From: an uncultured Acetobacteraceae bacterium
GTDB taxonomy: Bacteria > Pseudomonadota > Alphaproteobacteria > Acetobacterales > Acetobacteraceae
Assembly (NCBI GenBank): GCA_943912335.1
Contig: CALTUD010000019.1
Coordinates: 1 to 64,000, forward strand
Direction of reading: 5' to 3'
DNA length: 64,000 bases
How positions within the stretch are numbered: the first letter of the stretch is position 1; every line of letters begins with the position of its first letter. The position numbers were made by a program, and so were the translations under genes. Below are positions 53,997-63,136 of the stretch, in pieces. The notes below the pieces were generated by a model. That model was not told where the DNA came from. It saw only the letters and a list, made by a program, of their open reading frames with translations, and searched no databases.

Positions 53997-55256
53997 TTAC
54001 GCTGCCCGATAGCGGCTCAGCGCCAGATCGGCGTGCTCGATATTGGGGCGCTGACCGGAAATCAGATCGGCGATCAGGCGCCCCGAACCGGCGGCCATGG
54101 TCCAGCCCAGCGTACCGTGGCCGGTGTTGAGCCAGAGGTTGGAATAGCGCCCCGAGGCGCCGACGATGGGCGTGCCGTCTGGCGTGTTGGGGCGCAGGCC
54201 GGTCCAGTAGGTGGCGCGGTCGAGATCGCCGCCGCCGTAGAGCTGGTTGAAGGACATCGCTAGGGTCTCGCGCCGGGCCGGACGGAGCGTGAGGTCGTAG
54301 CCGGCCAGCTCGGCCGTACCGCCGACGCGGATGCGGTCGCCGAGCCGGGTCATCGCCACCTTGTAGGTTTCGTCGTTCACCGTGGAGGTGGGTACGCGAT
54401 CCGGGTCGGTGAGCGGGATGGTGAGCGAATAGCCTTTCACCGGGTAGACCGGCAGACGCAGCCCGAGCGGGCGCAGCAGACGTGCCGTGTGCACGCCGGT
54501 CGCGGCCAGATAGGCGTCCGCGCGCAGCACGCCCTTGCTGGTCTCGATTCCTTCCACGCGATCGGCGCTGAACAGCACGCGTCGGATGCCGACGCCCATG
54601 CGGAACGTCACGCCATCCTTTTCTGCCATTTCGGCCAGACGGCGCGTGAACAGATGCGCGTCGCCGGACTGGTCTCCAGGGAGGCGCAGACCGCCTTTGA
54701 GCAGATGCGCGGAGTGACGAAGCCCAGGCTCGTGCCGGACGATGCCTTCGCGGTCCAGCAACTCGTGCGCCACGCCGCTTTCGGCCAGGATGCGCATGTC
54801 GTCGGCGGCATGGTCGAGCTGGGCCTGGGTGCGGAAGAGCTGGATCAGCCCTTTCTGCCCGTCGTCATAGGTGATCCCGGTCTGGTGGCGCAGATCGTCG
54901 AGGCAATCGCGGCTGTATTCCGCCAGACGCAACATGCGGCTCTTGTTGCGGTCGTAGGCCTCCTCGGTGCAGTTCGCGAGCAGGGCGGCGCACCAGCGCA
55001 TCATGGCGATGTCGAAGCGCGGCCGGATCTGCAACGGGCTGTGCTTTTGCAGCATCCAGCCGATCGCCTTGCGCGGCAGGCCGGGTGCGGCCCAGGGGGT
55101 GGAATAGCCGGGCGAGACCTGGCCCGCATTGGCGAAGGAGGTTTCCAGCGCCACGCCGGGCTGGCGATCGATCAGCTCCACCTCGTGCCCGAGCCTGGCG
55201 AGATACCAGGCCGAGCTCACGCCGATCACACCGCCGCCCAGCACCAGAACCTTCAT
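53997..55256 (-). CDS. dadA: D-amino acid dehydrogenase
   Basis: This 419-residue FAD enzyme oxidises D-alanine and other D-amino acids to keto acids. The ADP-binding motif is GGGVIGVSSAWYLARLGHEV (about residues 7-26). SPGYSTPWAAPGLP and RIRVGGTAELAGYDL, and near the end WLNTGHGTLGWTMAAGSGRL, are family marks. It lies four bases after alr on the same strand, giving racemase then dehydrogenase, the classical L-alanine breakdown pair. Confidence 0.93.
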   Translation of the reverse strand: MKVLVLGGGVIGVSSAWYLARLGHEVELIDRQPGVALETSFANAGQVSPGYSTPWAAPGLPRKAIGWMLQKHSPLQIRPRFDIAMMRWCAALLANCTEEAYDRNKSRMLRLAEYSRDCLDDLRHQTGITYDDGQKGLIQLFRTQAQLDHAADDMRILAESGVAHELLDREGIVRHEPGLRHSAHLLKGGLRLPGDQSGDAHLFTRRLAEMAEKDGVTFRMGVGIRRVLFSADRVEGIETSKGVLRADAYLAATGVHTARLLRPLGLRLPVYPVKGYSLTIPLTDPDRVPTSTVNDETYKVAMTRLGDRIRVGGTAELAGYDLTLRPARRETLAMSFNQLYGGGDLDRATYWTGLRPNTPDGTPIVGASGRYSNLWLNTGHGTLGWTMAAGSGRLIADLISGQRPNIEHADLALSRYRAA

Positions 55257-55260
55257 AATC

Positions 55261-56370
55261 CTATCCCTCGTAAGTTCGGCCGTAGCGATGGCCCAGCGCG
55301 GTCAGTATCTCGTAGCCGATCGTTCCTGCCGCTTCGGCCACGTCTTCCAGAGGCCGGTTCGGACCGATCAGTTCCAGCGCGGCACCTTCCGGCAGCGATG
55401 CTGGATCGATGCCGGTGACGTCCACCGCCAGACAATCCATGGAGATGCGGCCGACGATCGGCAGCGCTTCCCCCCGGCCTCGCAGCGTCGCGGCGCCTCG
55501 GCTGCTTCCTGCACGCAGGAAACCGTCCGCATAGCCCACCGCCACGGTGGCGATCCGGCTGTCGTGCGCGGCGATATGGGTTGCGCCGTAGCCGACCCAG
55601 GCGCCGGCCGGAACCTCCCGGCACTGCACCACGCGGCCGTCGAGCCGGATCACCGGCTGCATCGGGTTGGGCCGGGCGGCGGTGGGCGGTACGCCGTAGA
55701 GGGCCGCGCCCGGGCGCACGAGATCGAAATGGAATGCGGGCGGCAGGAAGATGCCGGAGGAGGCGGCGAGGCTCCAGCGCGGAAACGGGAAGCGTGTCCG
55801 CAGCCGCTCGAACGCCATGCGCTGCTGTTCGTTGGCCGGATGGTCCGGCGTGTCGGCGCAGCCGAGATGGCTCATCGCGAGGCCGACCGACACGCGTTCG
55901 AGGCGCCAGGGTTCGCGCTCCAGCGTGTCGGCATCTTCCGGCGACAGGCCGAAGCGGGACATGCCGGTATCGAATTGCAGCGCCGCCGGAAGGATGCGGC
56001 CGAGCGCTGCGGCCAGCGCCGCCCATTCCGTCATCTGATCCAGCGAGTTCAGGACCGGCAGTAACGCATGCGCGTCAAACAAGGCGGCGGTGCCGGGTGG
56101 GATGCCGTTCAGCACATGGATCGCGGCCTCGGATCCCAGGATGGCGCGCAACGCGATGCCTTCGGCCAGATGGGCGACGAAGAAGCAGCGGGCTCCGGCT
56201 GCATGCAGCGCGGGCGCGACCCGGTCCATGCCGAGACCGTAGGCATCCGCCTTCACCACGGCGGCGCATTCCGCCCCGGCCGCGCGCCGGGACAAAGCGT
56301 GCCAGTTGGCGGCGATGGCGCCGAGATCGATCCTCAGCAGCCCGCCATGCGGATCGGGGAGCGTGCTCAC
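55261..56370 (-). CDS. alr: Alanine racemase
   Basis: This 369-residue PLP enzyme makes D-alanine. The PLP lysine is Lys40 in AAVVKADAYGLG, and the catalytic Tyr is in VGYGATH. GVPPTAARPNP and GRISMDCLAVDVTG are conserved. The GTG start overlaps the stop of the upstream ferredoxin-NADP reductase gene (GTGA). With dadA directly after it, it may be a catabolic DadX, but it may also supply cell-wall D-alanine, since no other racemase is seen here. Confidence 0.92.
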   Translation of the reverse strand: MSTLPDPHGGLLRIDLGAIAANWHALSRRAAGAECAAVVKADAYGLGMDRVAPALHAAGARCFFVAHLAEGIALRAILGSEAAIHVLNGIPPGTAALFDAHALLPVLNSLDQMTEWAALAAALGRILPAALQFDTGMSRFGLSPEDADTLEREPWRLERVSVGLAMSHLGCADTPDHPANEQQRMAFERLRTRFPFPRWSLAASSGIFLPPAFHFDLVRPGAALYGVPPTAARPNPMQPVIRLDGRVVQCREVPAGAWVGYGATHIAAHDSRIATVAVGYADGFLRAGSSRGAATLRGRGEALPIVGRISMDCLAVDVTGIDPASLPEGAALELIGPNRPLEDVAEAAGTIGYEILTALGHRYGRTYEG

Positions 56371-57404
56371 GAGACCGGCAGGCCGCTGGTGGTGGAATGT
56401 TCGAAGCGCAGCGCCTGGTCCGGTCTGGCGACCGCATGGATCGCGTGTGCGGCCATCGCCGCTTCGCTGAATCCCTGCAGGATGAGTTTCAGCTTGCCGG
56501 GATAGGAGGCGACGTCGCCCACCGCGAACACGCCCGGGAGCGAGGTGCGCATCGTGGCCGGATCGACCGGGATCACGCCGTGCATCCCGGTGTCCAGGCC
56601 CCAGCCGGCGATCGGGCCGAGATCGGTGCTGAGACCGAAGAAGGCCAGCAGCCGGTCGGCCGGGAGGGTGCGCCGTTCGCCGTCGAGCGAGGCGACGATC
56701 ACGCCAGACAAGGCGCCGTCCGTGCCGTCGAGCGCCTGGAGCTGGAACGGCACCACCCGTTCGACCAGTCCGGCGGAGACCGCCTCGTCCAGGCGACGCA
56801 GCGATTCCGGCGCGGCGCGGAAGCGGTCGCGACGGTGGATCAGCCAGATGCGCTCGGCCACCCCGACCAGGGCCAGGGCCCAGTCCACCGCGCTGTCGCC
56901 GCCGCCGGCGATCGCCACGGAGCGGCCGCGCAGGGATTCGCGCTGGCGCACCAGGTAATGCACCGCGCCCGAGCGCTCGAATTCCTCGATGCCGGACAGC
57001 GGCGGGCGGTTCGGGCCGAAGGCGCCGGCGCCCGCGGCGATCAGCACCGTCCGGGCGCGGATGCTGTCGCCGGCATCGGTGAGCAGGGTGAAATCGCCCG
57101 CCGCACCGGACAGGCCGGTGACGCGCCGGCTCAGGCGGCGCGGCACGGCGAAGGGCATCAATTGCCGTTCCAGATTGCCGATCAGCGCGCCGGCCTCGAT
57201 CTCGGGCAGGCCAGGAATGTCGTAGATCGGTTTTTCCGGGTAGAGCGCCGCGCATTGCCCTCCGGTCTCGGCCAGCGCGTCGATCAGCACGCAGCTCAGC
57301 CGCAGCATCCGGCACTGGAAGGCCGCGAACAGCCCGACCGGCCCGGCCCCCACGATCGCGACATCGAACCCATGTGCCTCCGGCTGATGATCGGCGCCGT
57401 CCAT
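56367..57404 (-). CDS. Ferredoxin/flavodoxin-NADP reductase, thioredoxin-reductase-like
   Basis: This 345-residue flavoprotein has FAD motif VAIVGAGPVGLFAAFQCRML (about residues 16-35), NADP motif SVAIAGGGDSAVDWALAL, and the FAD-ring contact GVFAVGDVASYPGKLKLI. There is no CxxC redox pair, which separates it from thioredoxin reductase and fits the FNR-like (type 2) family. The ATG at 57404 has GGAAGGG upstream. It starts the three-gene operon with alr and dadA. A functional link with D-amino acid oxidation is not obvious. Confidence 0.85.
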   Translation of the reverse strand: MDGADHQPEAHGFDVAIVGAGPVGLFAAFQCRMLRLSCVLIDALAETGGQCAALYPEKPIYDIPGLPEIEAGALIGNLERQLMPFAVPRRLSRRVTGLSGAAGDFTLLTDAGDSIRARTVLIAAGAGAFGPNRPPLSGIEEFERSGAVHYLVRQRESLRGRSVAIAGGGDSAVDWALALVGVAERIWLIHRRDRFRAAPESLRRLDEAVSAGLVERVVPFQLQALDGTDGALSGVIVASLDGERRTLPADRLLAFFGLSTDLGPIAGWGLDTGMHGVIPVDPATMRTSLPGVFAVGDVASYPGKLKLILQGFSEAAMAAHAIHAVARPDQALRFEHSTTSGLPVS

Positions 57405-57464
57405 CGTATCCCTTCCCGCTCGCATCCATTGTGAAGCATGGCCGGGCTACGGCAAGATGCCGCC

Positions 57465-57941
57465 ATGAGCCCGGCGCTGACACGAGACCTGCCCGATCTA
57501 GCGGCCACCGAAGCGTTCGGCCGCATCCTCGCATCGCTGCTGCGGCCGGGCGACTGCATCCTGCTGGACGGGCCGCTCGGCGCCGGCAAGACCGCCCTGG
57601 CGCGCGCCCTGTTGCGCGAAGCGTGCGGCAGGGAGGCCATGGACGTGCCGAGCCCCTCCTACACGCTGGTGCAGGGCTATGAAACGCCTGCCGGACTGCC
57701 GATCCATCATTTCGATCTCTGGCGGCTGGACGGTCCTGCGGCCTTGGAGGAGTTGGGCTGGGACGAGGCGCGGGATGGGGTGGTTCTGGTGGAATGGCCG
57801 GACCGGCTCGGTGCTCTGGCGCCGGAGGACGCCCTGCGGCTCGATCTGGCGTTGCTCCCCTCGTCCGGCCCCGATCCGGACGCCCCTGCGCCCAGGCGCG
57901 TCCACGTTCGCGGCTGGGCCGATCGTCTGGTGACGGCGTGA
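57465..57941 (+). CDS. tsaE: tRNA threonylcarbamoyladenosine ATPase
   Basis: This 158-residue ATPase acts with TsaB and TsaD in the t6A37 modification of tRNA. The Walker A is GPLGAGKTALARALL, followed by SPSYTLVQGYE and HFDLWRLDG, and VLVEWPDRLG is the conserved later motif. The ATG at 57465 gives the usual length; an earlier ATG at 57438 is possible. The stop overlaps the next start (GTGA). Confidence 0.9.
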   Translation: MSPALTRDLPDLAATEAFGRILASLLRPGDCILLDGPLGAGKTALARALLREACGREAMDVPSPSYTLVQGYETPAGLPIHHFDLWRLDGPAALEELGWDEARDGVVLVEWPDRLGALAPEDALRLDLALLPSSGPDPDAPAPRRVHVRGWADRLVTA

Positions 57942-58705
57942 GTGCCGTTTCGAAGCCGCCGCACGCGGCCATGGTGCTGGCGGCCGGGCTCGGCACGCGC
58001 ATGCAGCCTTTCACCGCCGATACGGCCAAGCCGCTTCTGTCCGTCGCCGGGCGCACCCTGCTGGACTACGCGTTGGACCGTCTTGGCGAGGCCGGAATCG
58101 GTCGCGCCGTGGTGAATGCGCATTGGCATGCCGAGCAGGTGGCCGACCGCGTTCGCGCCCGTGCCGCGCGCGAGGCCGGACGGATGGAGCTGGTGTTGCA
58201 GCCGGAACAGGAGCTGCTCGGGACCGGCGGCGCCGTGGTGAAGGCGCTGGAGCTGGGCACCCTGCCGAAAAGCGAAGCGTTCCTGATGGTGAATGGCGAC
58301 AGCCTGTGGCTGGATGGACCGATCCCGGCGGTGCAGCGCCTGCGCCGAAAATTCGACCCGGCCGAGCTGGACGTTCTGCTTCTGGTGGCACGTGCCGCGA
58401 CGGTGATCGGCGAGGTCGGCGCGGGCGATTTCGCCATGGACGAGAACGGCGTGCTGCGTCGCAGGGGCGAGAACGAGATCGTGCCCTACGTGTTCGCCGG
58501 GGTGCAGGTGGTGTCGCCGTCTTTGTTCGCCGACGTGCCGGACGAGCCGTTCAGCATGAACCTGATCTGGGACCGGGCGATCGAGAGCGGCCGGATCGGC
58601 GCCCTGGTGCATGACGGGCCCTGGTTCCATTTGAGCCGCCCGTCCGACATCACCGACACCGAACGGGCGATCCGCGATCCGCTCTATGGGCCGTCCAATA
58701 CCTGA
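57938..58705 (+). CDS. murU: Nucleotidyltransferase, probable MurNAc-1-P uridylyltransferase
   Basis: This 255-residue protein has the sugar-phosphate nucleotidyltransferase signature MVLAAGLGTRMQPFTADTAK with KPLL following, and VNGDSLWLDG at the metal-binding Asp. In alphaproteobacteria MurU often follows tsaE and amgK, and this gene overlaps tsaE directly (GTGA). Its product would be UDP-MurNAc by the recycling route. The AmgK kinase that normally feeds it is not between the two genes, so the substrate is less certain. Confidence 0.8.
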   Translation: MSAVSKPPHAAMVLAAGLGTRMQPFTADTAKPLLSVAGRTLLDYALDRLGEAGIGRAVVNAHWHAEQVADRVRARAAREAGRMELVLQPEQELLGTGGAVVKALELGTLPKSEAFLMVNGDSLWLDGPIPAVQRLRRKFDPAELDVLLLVARAATVIGEVGAGDFAMDENGVLRRRGENEIVPYVFAGVQVVSPSLFADVPDEPFSMNLIWDRAIESGRIGALVHDGPWFHLSRPSDITDTERAIRDPLYGPSNT

Positions 58706-58710
58706 GCCGG

Positions 58711-59808
58711 TCAGTTCGGCAGGGAGACCGGACCGCTCGGCTCGTGCAGCGGGCAACCGTTGATCCGGCTGCGCAGGCCGCTCAGCTCGCTGTAGGCCGC
58801 ACGCCTCGAGCGCATGATGCCGCCGAGCGGGCGATGCGCGGCCAGACCGTGCCAGGGGCTGAAGCTGAGACGGTCGTCACCGACCGCGGCGCGTTGCTCG
58901 CTCCAGCTGTTCTGCGGCTGCACCACGATCCGGCCCACGGTGAGAGGGGGGCTCTGGTCTTCCGGCCAGACCACGGAGGCATCCTCGATCGGCATGGCGT
59001 CGAGATCGGTGCAGAGCTGCACGCGGATTTCCCAGACGGCGCCGTGTTCGGCGAAGAAGGCGCGCACGGCATCGCGCAGCGCGTCCGGGTGTCCCGCGAC
59101 GTCGATCGGCTTGTTCTTCAGCGCCAGCAGTTCCGGCGTCGCCGGCACCACGCTCACCTTGCCGAAATGCTCGCCCCAGAGCAGCGGCACCATGGTGTAG
59201 AAGCTGTCGCCCAGGATGTGCGTGTTGGGATGGCCGCCGAGACTGCGAAGGGTCGGGCTGGGCGAGGATACGGTTTCGACCACGCTTTCCACCCCGCGCA
59301 GCACGGCGGACAGCGCCTTCTTCAGCACCTGCGGCGTGTCGGTGGTCTTCGCCAGAAGCTTGAGGCTGCCGGCGAACTTCTTCGGATTGGGCGCGGAGAA
59401 GGCGGGTGCGTTCTGCATCACCAGATCCTGGTTTCGCTGGTCTTCGGATCCCGGCAGGCGCACGCCGTCGACGCCGATGATCTTCACCGCCAGGCCGCGC
59501 GGCGTGGATACGCTGTCGTCCAGGATGTCGCCCGGGTTGGTGGAGAAGCGCATCACCACCGGAAACGTGCCGGGTTTCGCGAACGCGCCCTGGGCCAGAA
59601 CCGGCGGCAGATCGTCCGGAATTTCCAGAACGCCGTCGAGAAGCCCATGGCTCTTCGCGTGCACCGCGCGTACGGCGTGGCCGTAATCCTTCGACGTGGT
59701 TTCGACGATGGAGCGCAGGGCGTCGCGCATCTCGGCGAAAACCTGTTCCTCGTCCGGTTCCGGTTGTTCAAATTCAGGGTGAAACGGAAGCGGGGTGTTG
59801 ACGGGCAC
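58711..59808 (-). CDS. Catalase-family (SrpA-like) haem protein
   Basis: This 365-residue protein resembles the reduced catalase-like proteins of the SrpA type. PVVMRFSTNPGDILDDSVST and PRGLAVKIIGVDGVRLPG carry the haem-pocket core, with NQDLVMQNAPAF further on. The C-terminal RRAAYSELSGLRSR has the expected haem-ligand Tyr. The GTG start has GGAG eight bases upstream. Such proteins lack the full catalase length and likely act as peroxidases. It is on the minus strand between murU and addB, splitting a commonly conserved gene group. Confidence 0.82.
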   Translation of the reverse strand: MPVNTPLPFHPEFEQPEPDEEQVFAEMRDALRSIVETTSKDYGHAVRAVHAKSHGLLDGVLEIPDDLPPVLAQGAFAKPGTFPVVMRFSTNPGDILDDSVSTPRGLAVKIIGVDGVRLPGSEDQRNQDLVMQNAPAFSAPNPKKFAGSLKLLAKTTDTPQVLKKALSAVLRGVESVVETVSSPSPTLRSLGGHPNTHILGDSFYTMVPLLWGEHFGKVSVVPATPELLALKNKPIDVAGHPDALRDAVRAFFAEHGAVWEIRVQLCTDLDAMPIEDASVVWPEDQSPPLTVGRIVVQPQNSWSEQRAAVGDDRLSFSPWHGLAAHRPLGGIMRSRRAAYSELSGLRSRINGCPLHEPSGPVSLPN

Positions 59809-59951
59809 GGCGGCGGCTCCGGGAGGGCTTGGGTTCCGACAACGTCGCGTCGTCGCTGACGGTTCATCCCCGGCGGGCCGGCGTCGTTGCGAAGCCGGTG
59901 CGAGTGTTCGCTTCCGTATCGTCGCACCAGTCTCTAGGTTTCCGCCCTGCC

Positions 59952-62933
59952 GTGACACCGAACCTCGCCACCATTCCGCTGCATCTCCCGTTTCTCGACG
60001 TGCTCGCGCGTCGCTGGCTGGAGGCGCATGCGAGCGCCGCCGATCCGTTGGCCGGTGCGCGCGGCACCATCCTGCTGCCCACGCGCCGCGCCGCGCGTGC
60101 GCTGAGCGAGGCGTTCCTGCGCGCGTCCGGCGGCAATGCGATGCTGCAGCCCCGGATCTCGGCCCTGGGCGCACTGGACGAGGCGCCTTTGGCGCTGGGC
60201 AACTGGCTGGACGCGCCGCCGGCGATCGGCGTGCTGGACCGGCTCGCCTTGTTGTCCGAGCTGGTGTTGAAGGCCGGCACCTCGTTCGGCACCGCGCCGA
60301 GTCTGGATCAGGCCTGGGGACTGGCGCAGGCTTTGGCCGATCTGATGGACGAGGCCGAGCGCGCCGGCTGCGATCTGGCCGCGACCCTGCCGGATGCGGC
60401 GGAAGAACAGGCCGAGCATTGGCAGCTCACGCTCCGGTTCCTGCGGATCGTCACCGAGATCTGGCCGACCCTTCTAATTGAGCGCGGGCAGAGCAATCCG
60501 GTGGCGCGCCAGATGGCGCTGCTGGACGCGCAGAGCCGGTTGTGGCGCGACCATCCGCCCGCGGCGCCGATCTGGGCGGCAGGGTTCACGACCCTTTCGC
60601 CTGCCGCGACGATCCTGCTCGATGCGATCGCGCATCTGCCGAACGGCATGCTGGTGCTGCCTGGTCTCGACGACCCGTTGGCCGATGCCGATTGGGAAAC
60701 CCTGCCGGACAGCCATCCGCAGGCCGGTCTGGCGCGTCTGCTCGCCAAGCTGGGCGCGCGTCGCGCTGATTTCGTCGTTTGGGGCAAGGATGCCGCGCCT
60801 GTGGTGCCGCAAGCGCGCGTCGCGGCGCTGGGCCGGGCGCTGCTGCCGCAACAGGCGTTGGGGGATTGGCTGCGTCGCGACGAGGCGGTCTCGGTAGCCG
60901 GTTTGGGCCGTCTGCACACGGCCGATCAGCAGGAGGAAGCCGCCGCCATCGCCCTTCTGCTGCGCGACGCGATCGAGACCCCAAACAAGCGCGCCGCTCT
61001 GGTGACCCCGGATCGTGGTCTGGCGCGTCGCGTGGCGGTGGAACTGTTCCGTTGGGGCGTGGCGGTGGATGACAGCGCCGGCGAGGCCCTTGCCGGAACG
61101 CCGCCGGCGCTGCTGTTGCGTCTGGTGGCGGCCACAGTGGCGGAGGGGCTGTCGCCGGTCTCGTTCCTGTCTCTGCTGAAGCATCCGCTCTGCGCGGCCG
61201 GTCTGCATCCGGCCGAATGCCGCCGTCAGGCGCGTGCGCTGGAGCTGGCGGTGCTGCGTGGGCCGGCGCCGGCGCCGGGCGCGGCGGGCCTGCGCGAGGC
61301 GGTGCAGGACCGGGCCGGCGGCGATGCGGCGGTGTCGGCGTTCCTGGAACGGGTTCTGGGGCGGCTCGAACCGCTTTCCGTTCAGTTCGCGCAGCGTCAG
61401 GCGCCGGTGCCGGCGCTGCTTCGGGCCTTGCTTCAGGCCACGGAGTCGCTGGCGGCGACCGAGGACGAGTCCGGCGCGGCGATCCTGTGGTCTGGCGAGG
61501 ACGGCAACGCCCTGGCGCTGCATCTGGCGGAATTGTCCGACGCGACGGCGGCGGTGCCGCCCCAGGCGCCACGCGTTCTGCCTGGGTTGCTGGAGGCGTC
61601 CCTCCAGGGCATCGCCGTGCGCAGCCGGCGCGCCCTGCGCGGTCTGCCGGTCGGGGCGACCGAGCATCCGCGCGTGTTCATCTGGGGCCTGCTGGAAGCG
61701 CGGCTGCAGACGGCGGATCTGTTGATCCTTGGCGGATTGGCGGAAACGGCGTGGCCGCAGGCGGTCGATCCGGGGCCGTGGATGAGCCGGCCGATGCGCA
61801 AGCGCGTGGGTCTGCCCTCTCCGGAAGAAGCGGTCGGGCAGGCGGCGCATGATTTCCTGTCCTGCTGCTGTTCCGCGCCGAGCGTGGTGCTGTCCTGCCC
61901 GGGTCGTCGTGACGGTGCGCCGTCGGTGCCCGCGCGCTGGCTGGTGCGTCTCGACGCGTTTCTGCAAGGCCAGGACCAGGTCTTGCCGATCGACCCTGCC
62001 GGCGCCTGGCTGCGCCGGCTTGATCAGCCGAAGGGCCCGGCGAAGCCCGTTTCGCCGCCGGAACCGCGCCCGGCGCTTTCGTTGCGTCCGCGCCGTTTGA
62101 GCATCACCGAGATCGAGACCTGGATGCGCGACCCCTACGCGATCCATGCCAGGCATGTTCTGCGTTTGCGCCCGTTGCCGGAACTGGAGCAGGCCGCGGA
62201 TGCGGCGGATTACGGCATGATCGTGCATGACGCGCTGGCGCGGTTCTTCGCCGAACATCCGACGGACTGGCCCGCGAACGCGGCCGAGGCTTTGGCGGAC
62301 GCGTTCGACGGTTCGCTGGCTGCGGCGCGGCTGCGTCCGGCTTTGGCGGCATGGTGGCGGCCGCGTCTGCGTCGCATCGCCGCCTGGGTGGCCGAGGCGG
62401 AAACGGCGCGTCGTCGCGAGGCGGGGCCGGCGCTTGTATGCACCGAGATCGCCGGCCGCGTGACGCTGGAAGGCGCGCCGGGCGGGGCGTTCGTTCTGGG
62501 CGGCCGTGCCGACCGCATCGATCTGCGCGCGGACGGCAAACTCGCCTTGTTCGATTACAAGACCGGAACCTTGCCGGGAAAGGCGTCGGTGCAGGCCGGC
62601 TGGTCGTCGCAGCTGGTTCTGGAGGCGGCGATGGCGCTGCGCGGCGCGTTCGGCGCGGAACTACAGGCCCCAGCCGGCGAGATCACCTATTGGCGGTTGT
62701 CCGGCGGCCACACGCCGGGCGAGGAAAGCCGTCCCGCCGAGGACGAGGCGTTGCAGGATCTGGTGAACCAGTGCTGGGGCGCTCTGCAGGGTTTGATCGC
62801 CGCCTATGACGATCCGGACCAGCCCTATCTGTCGCATCCGCGGCCGGAACACGCACCGCCTTATCCGGACTACGCCCAGCTCGCGCGCGTCGCGGAATGG
62901 AGTGCGGCCCGCGACGAGGGCGGCGGGGCCTGA
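59952..62933 (+). CDS. addB: Double-strand break repair protein AddB
   Basis: This 993-residue subunit of the AddAB helicase-nuclease resects DNA ends for recombination. The N-terminus IPLHLPFLDVLARRW and GTILLPTRRAARALSEAFL is typical. The C-terminal RecB-like nuclease has GGRADRID and LFDYKTGT (about residues 848-870), the PD-(D/E)xK metal site. GGLAETAWPQ is also typical. A GTG at 59952 is taken as the start because it gives the usual N-terminus; the frame is open back to 59829. No addA follows directly. Confidence 0.9.
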   Translation: MTPNLATIPLHLPFLDVLARRWLEAHASAADPLAGARGTILLPTRRAARALSEAFLRASGGNAMLQPRISALGALDEAPLALGNWLDAPPAIGVLDRLALLSELVLKAGTSFGTAPSLDQAWGLAQALADLMDEAERAGCDLAATLPDAAEEQAEHWQLTLRFLRIVTEIWPTLLIERGQSNPVARQMALLDAQSRLWRDHPPAAPIWAAGFTTLSPAATILLDAIAHLPNGMLVLPGLDDPLADADWETLPDSHPQAGLARLLAKLGARRADFVVWGKDAAPVVPQARVAALGRALLPQQALGDWLRRDEAVSVAGLGRLHTADQQEEAAAIALLLRDAIETPNKRAALVTPDRGLARRVAVELFRWGVAVDDSAGEALAGTPPALLLRLVAATVAEGLSPVSFLSLLKHPLCAAGLHPAECRRQARALELAVLRGPAPAPGAAGLREAVQDRAGGDAAVSAFLERVLGRLEPLSVQFAQRQAPVPALLRALLQATESLAATEDESGAAILWSGEDGNALALHLAELSDATAAVPPQAPRVLPGLLEASLQGIAVRSRRALRGLPVGATEHPRVFIWGLLEARLQTADLLILGGLAETAWPQAVDPGPWMSRPMRKRVGLPSPEEAVGQAAHDFLSCCCSAPSVVLSCPGRRDGAPSVPARWLVRLDAFLQGQDQVLPIDPAGAWLRRLDQPKGPAKPVSPPEPRPALSLRPRRLSITEIETWMRDPYAIHARHVLRLRPLPELEQAADAADYGMIVHDALARFFAEHPTDWPANAAEALADAFDGSLAAARLRPALAAWWRPRLRRIAAWVAEAETARRREAGPALVCTEIAGRVTLEGAPGGAFVLGGRADRIDLRADGKLALFDYKTGTLPGKASVQAGWSSQLVLEAAMALRGAFGAELQAPAGEITYWRLSGGHTPGEESRPAEDEALQDLVNQCWGALQGLIAAYDDPDQPYLSHPRPEHAPPYPDYAQLARVAEWSAARDEGGGA

Positions 62934-63025
62934 GCGGAGCCGCCGGTAACATTCTAGTTCAATTCGAAACCGCAGCGCCCCGCGCAGAGCGGCGTCCCTT
63001 TGCTAAGACGACGGCGCAATAACCA

Positions 63026-63118
63026 ACACAGCGTGGATCGCCGGGGAACGCGCCGCGTCCACGGGCACGGAGCCGTCATCGGAACAACCGTTGGTGCCCG
63101 TTCCGGATCTCGCTGTGT
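63026..63118 (+). promoter_or_regulatory. Structured leader of the kumamolisin gene
   Basis: ACACAGCG (63026-63033) pairs with CGCTGTGT (63111-63118). Inside are a bulged stem from TGGA to TCCA (63034-63061) and a stem GGGCAC (63063-63068) with GTGCCC (63094-63099) enclosing CGG-AACAA-CCG. These make a three-way junction ending 18 bases before the ATG. No known riboswitch class is recognised. Confidence 0.4.
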
Positions 63119-63136
63119 GCGACCGGAGCGTCTTGG

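Noticed and set aside
55261..58056. A single 931-codon minus-strand frame covering alr and beyond
   Set aside because: It reads through from a shadow of the reductase and tsaE region; alr has its own GTG start overlapping the reductase stop.
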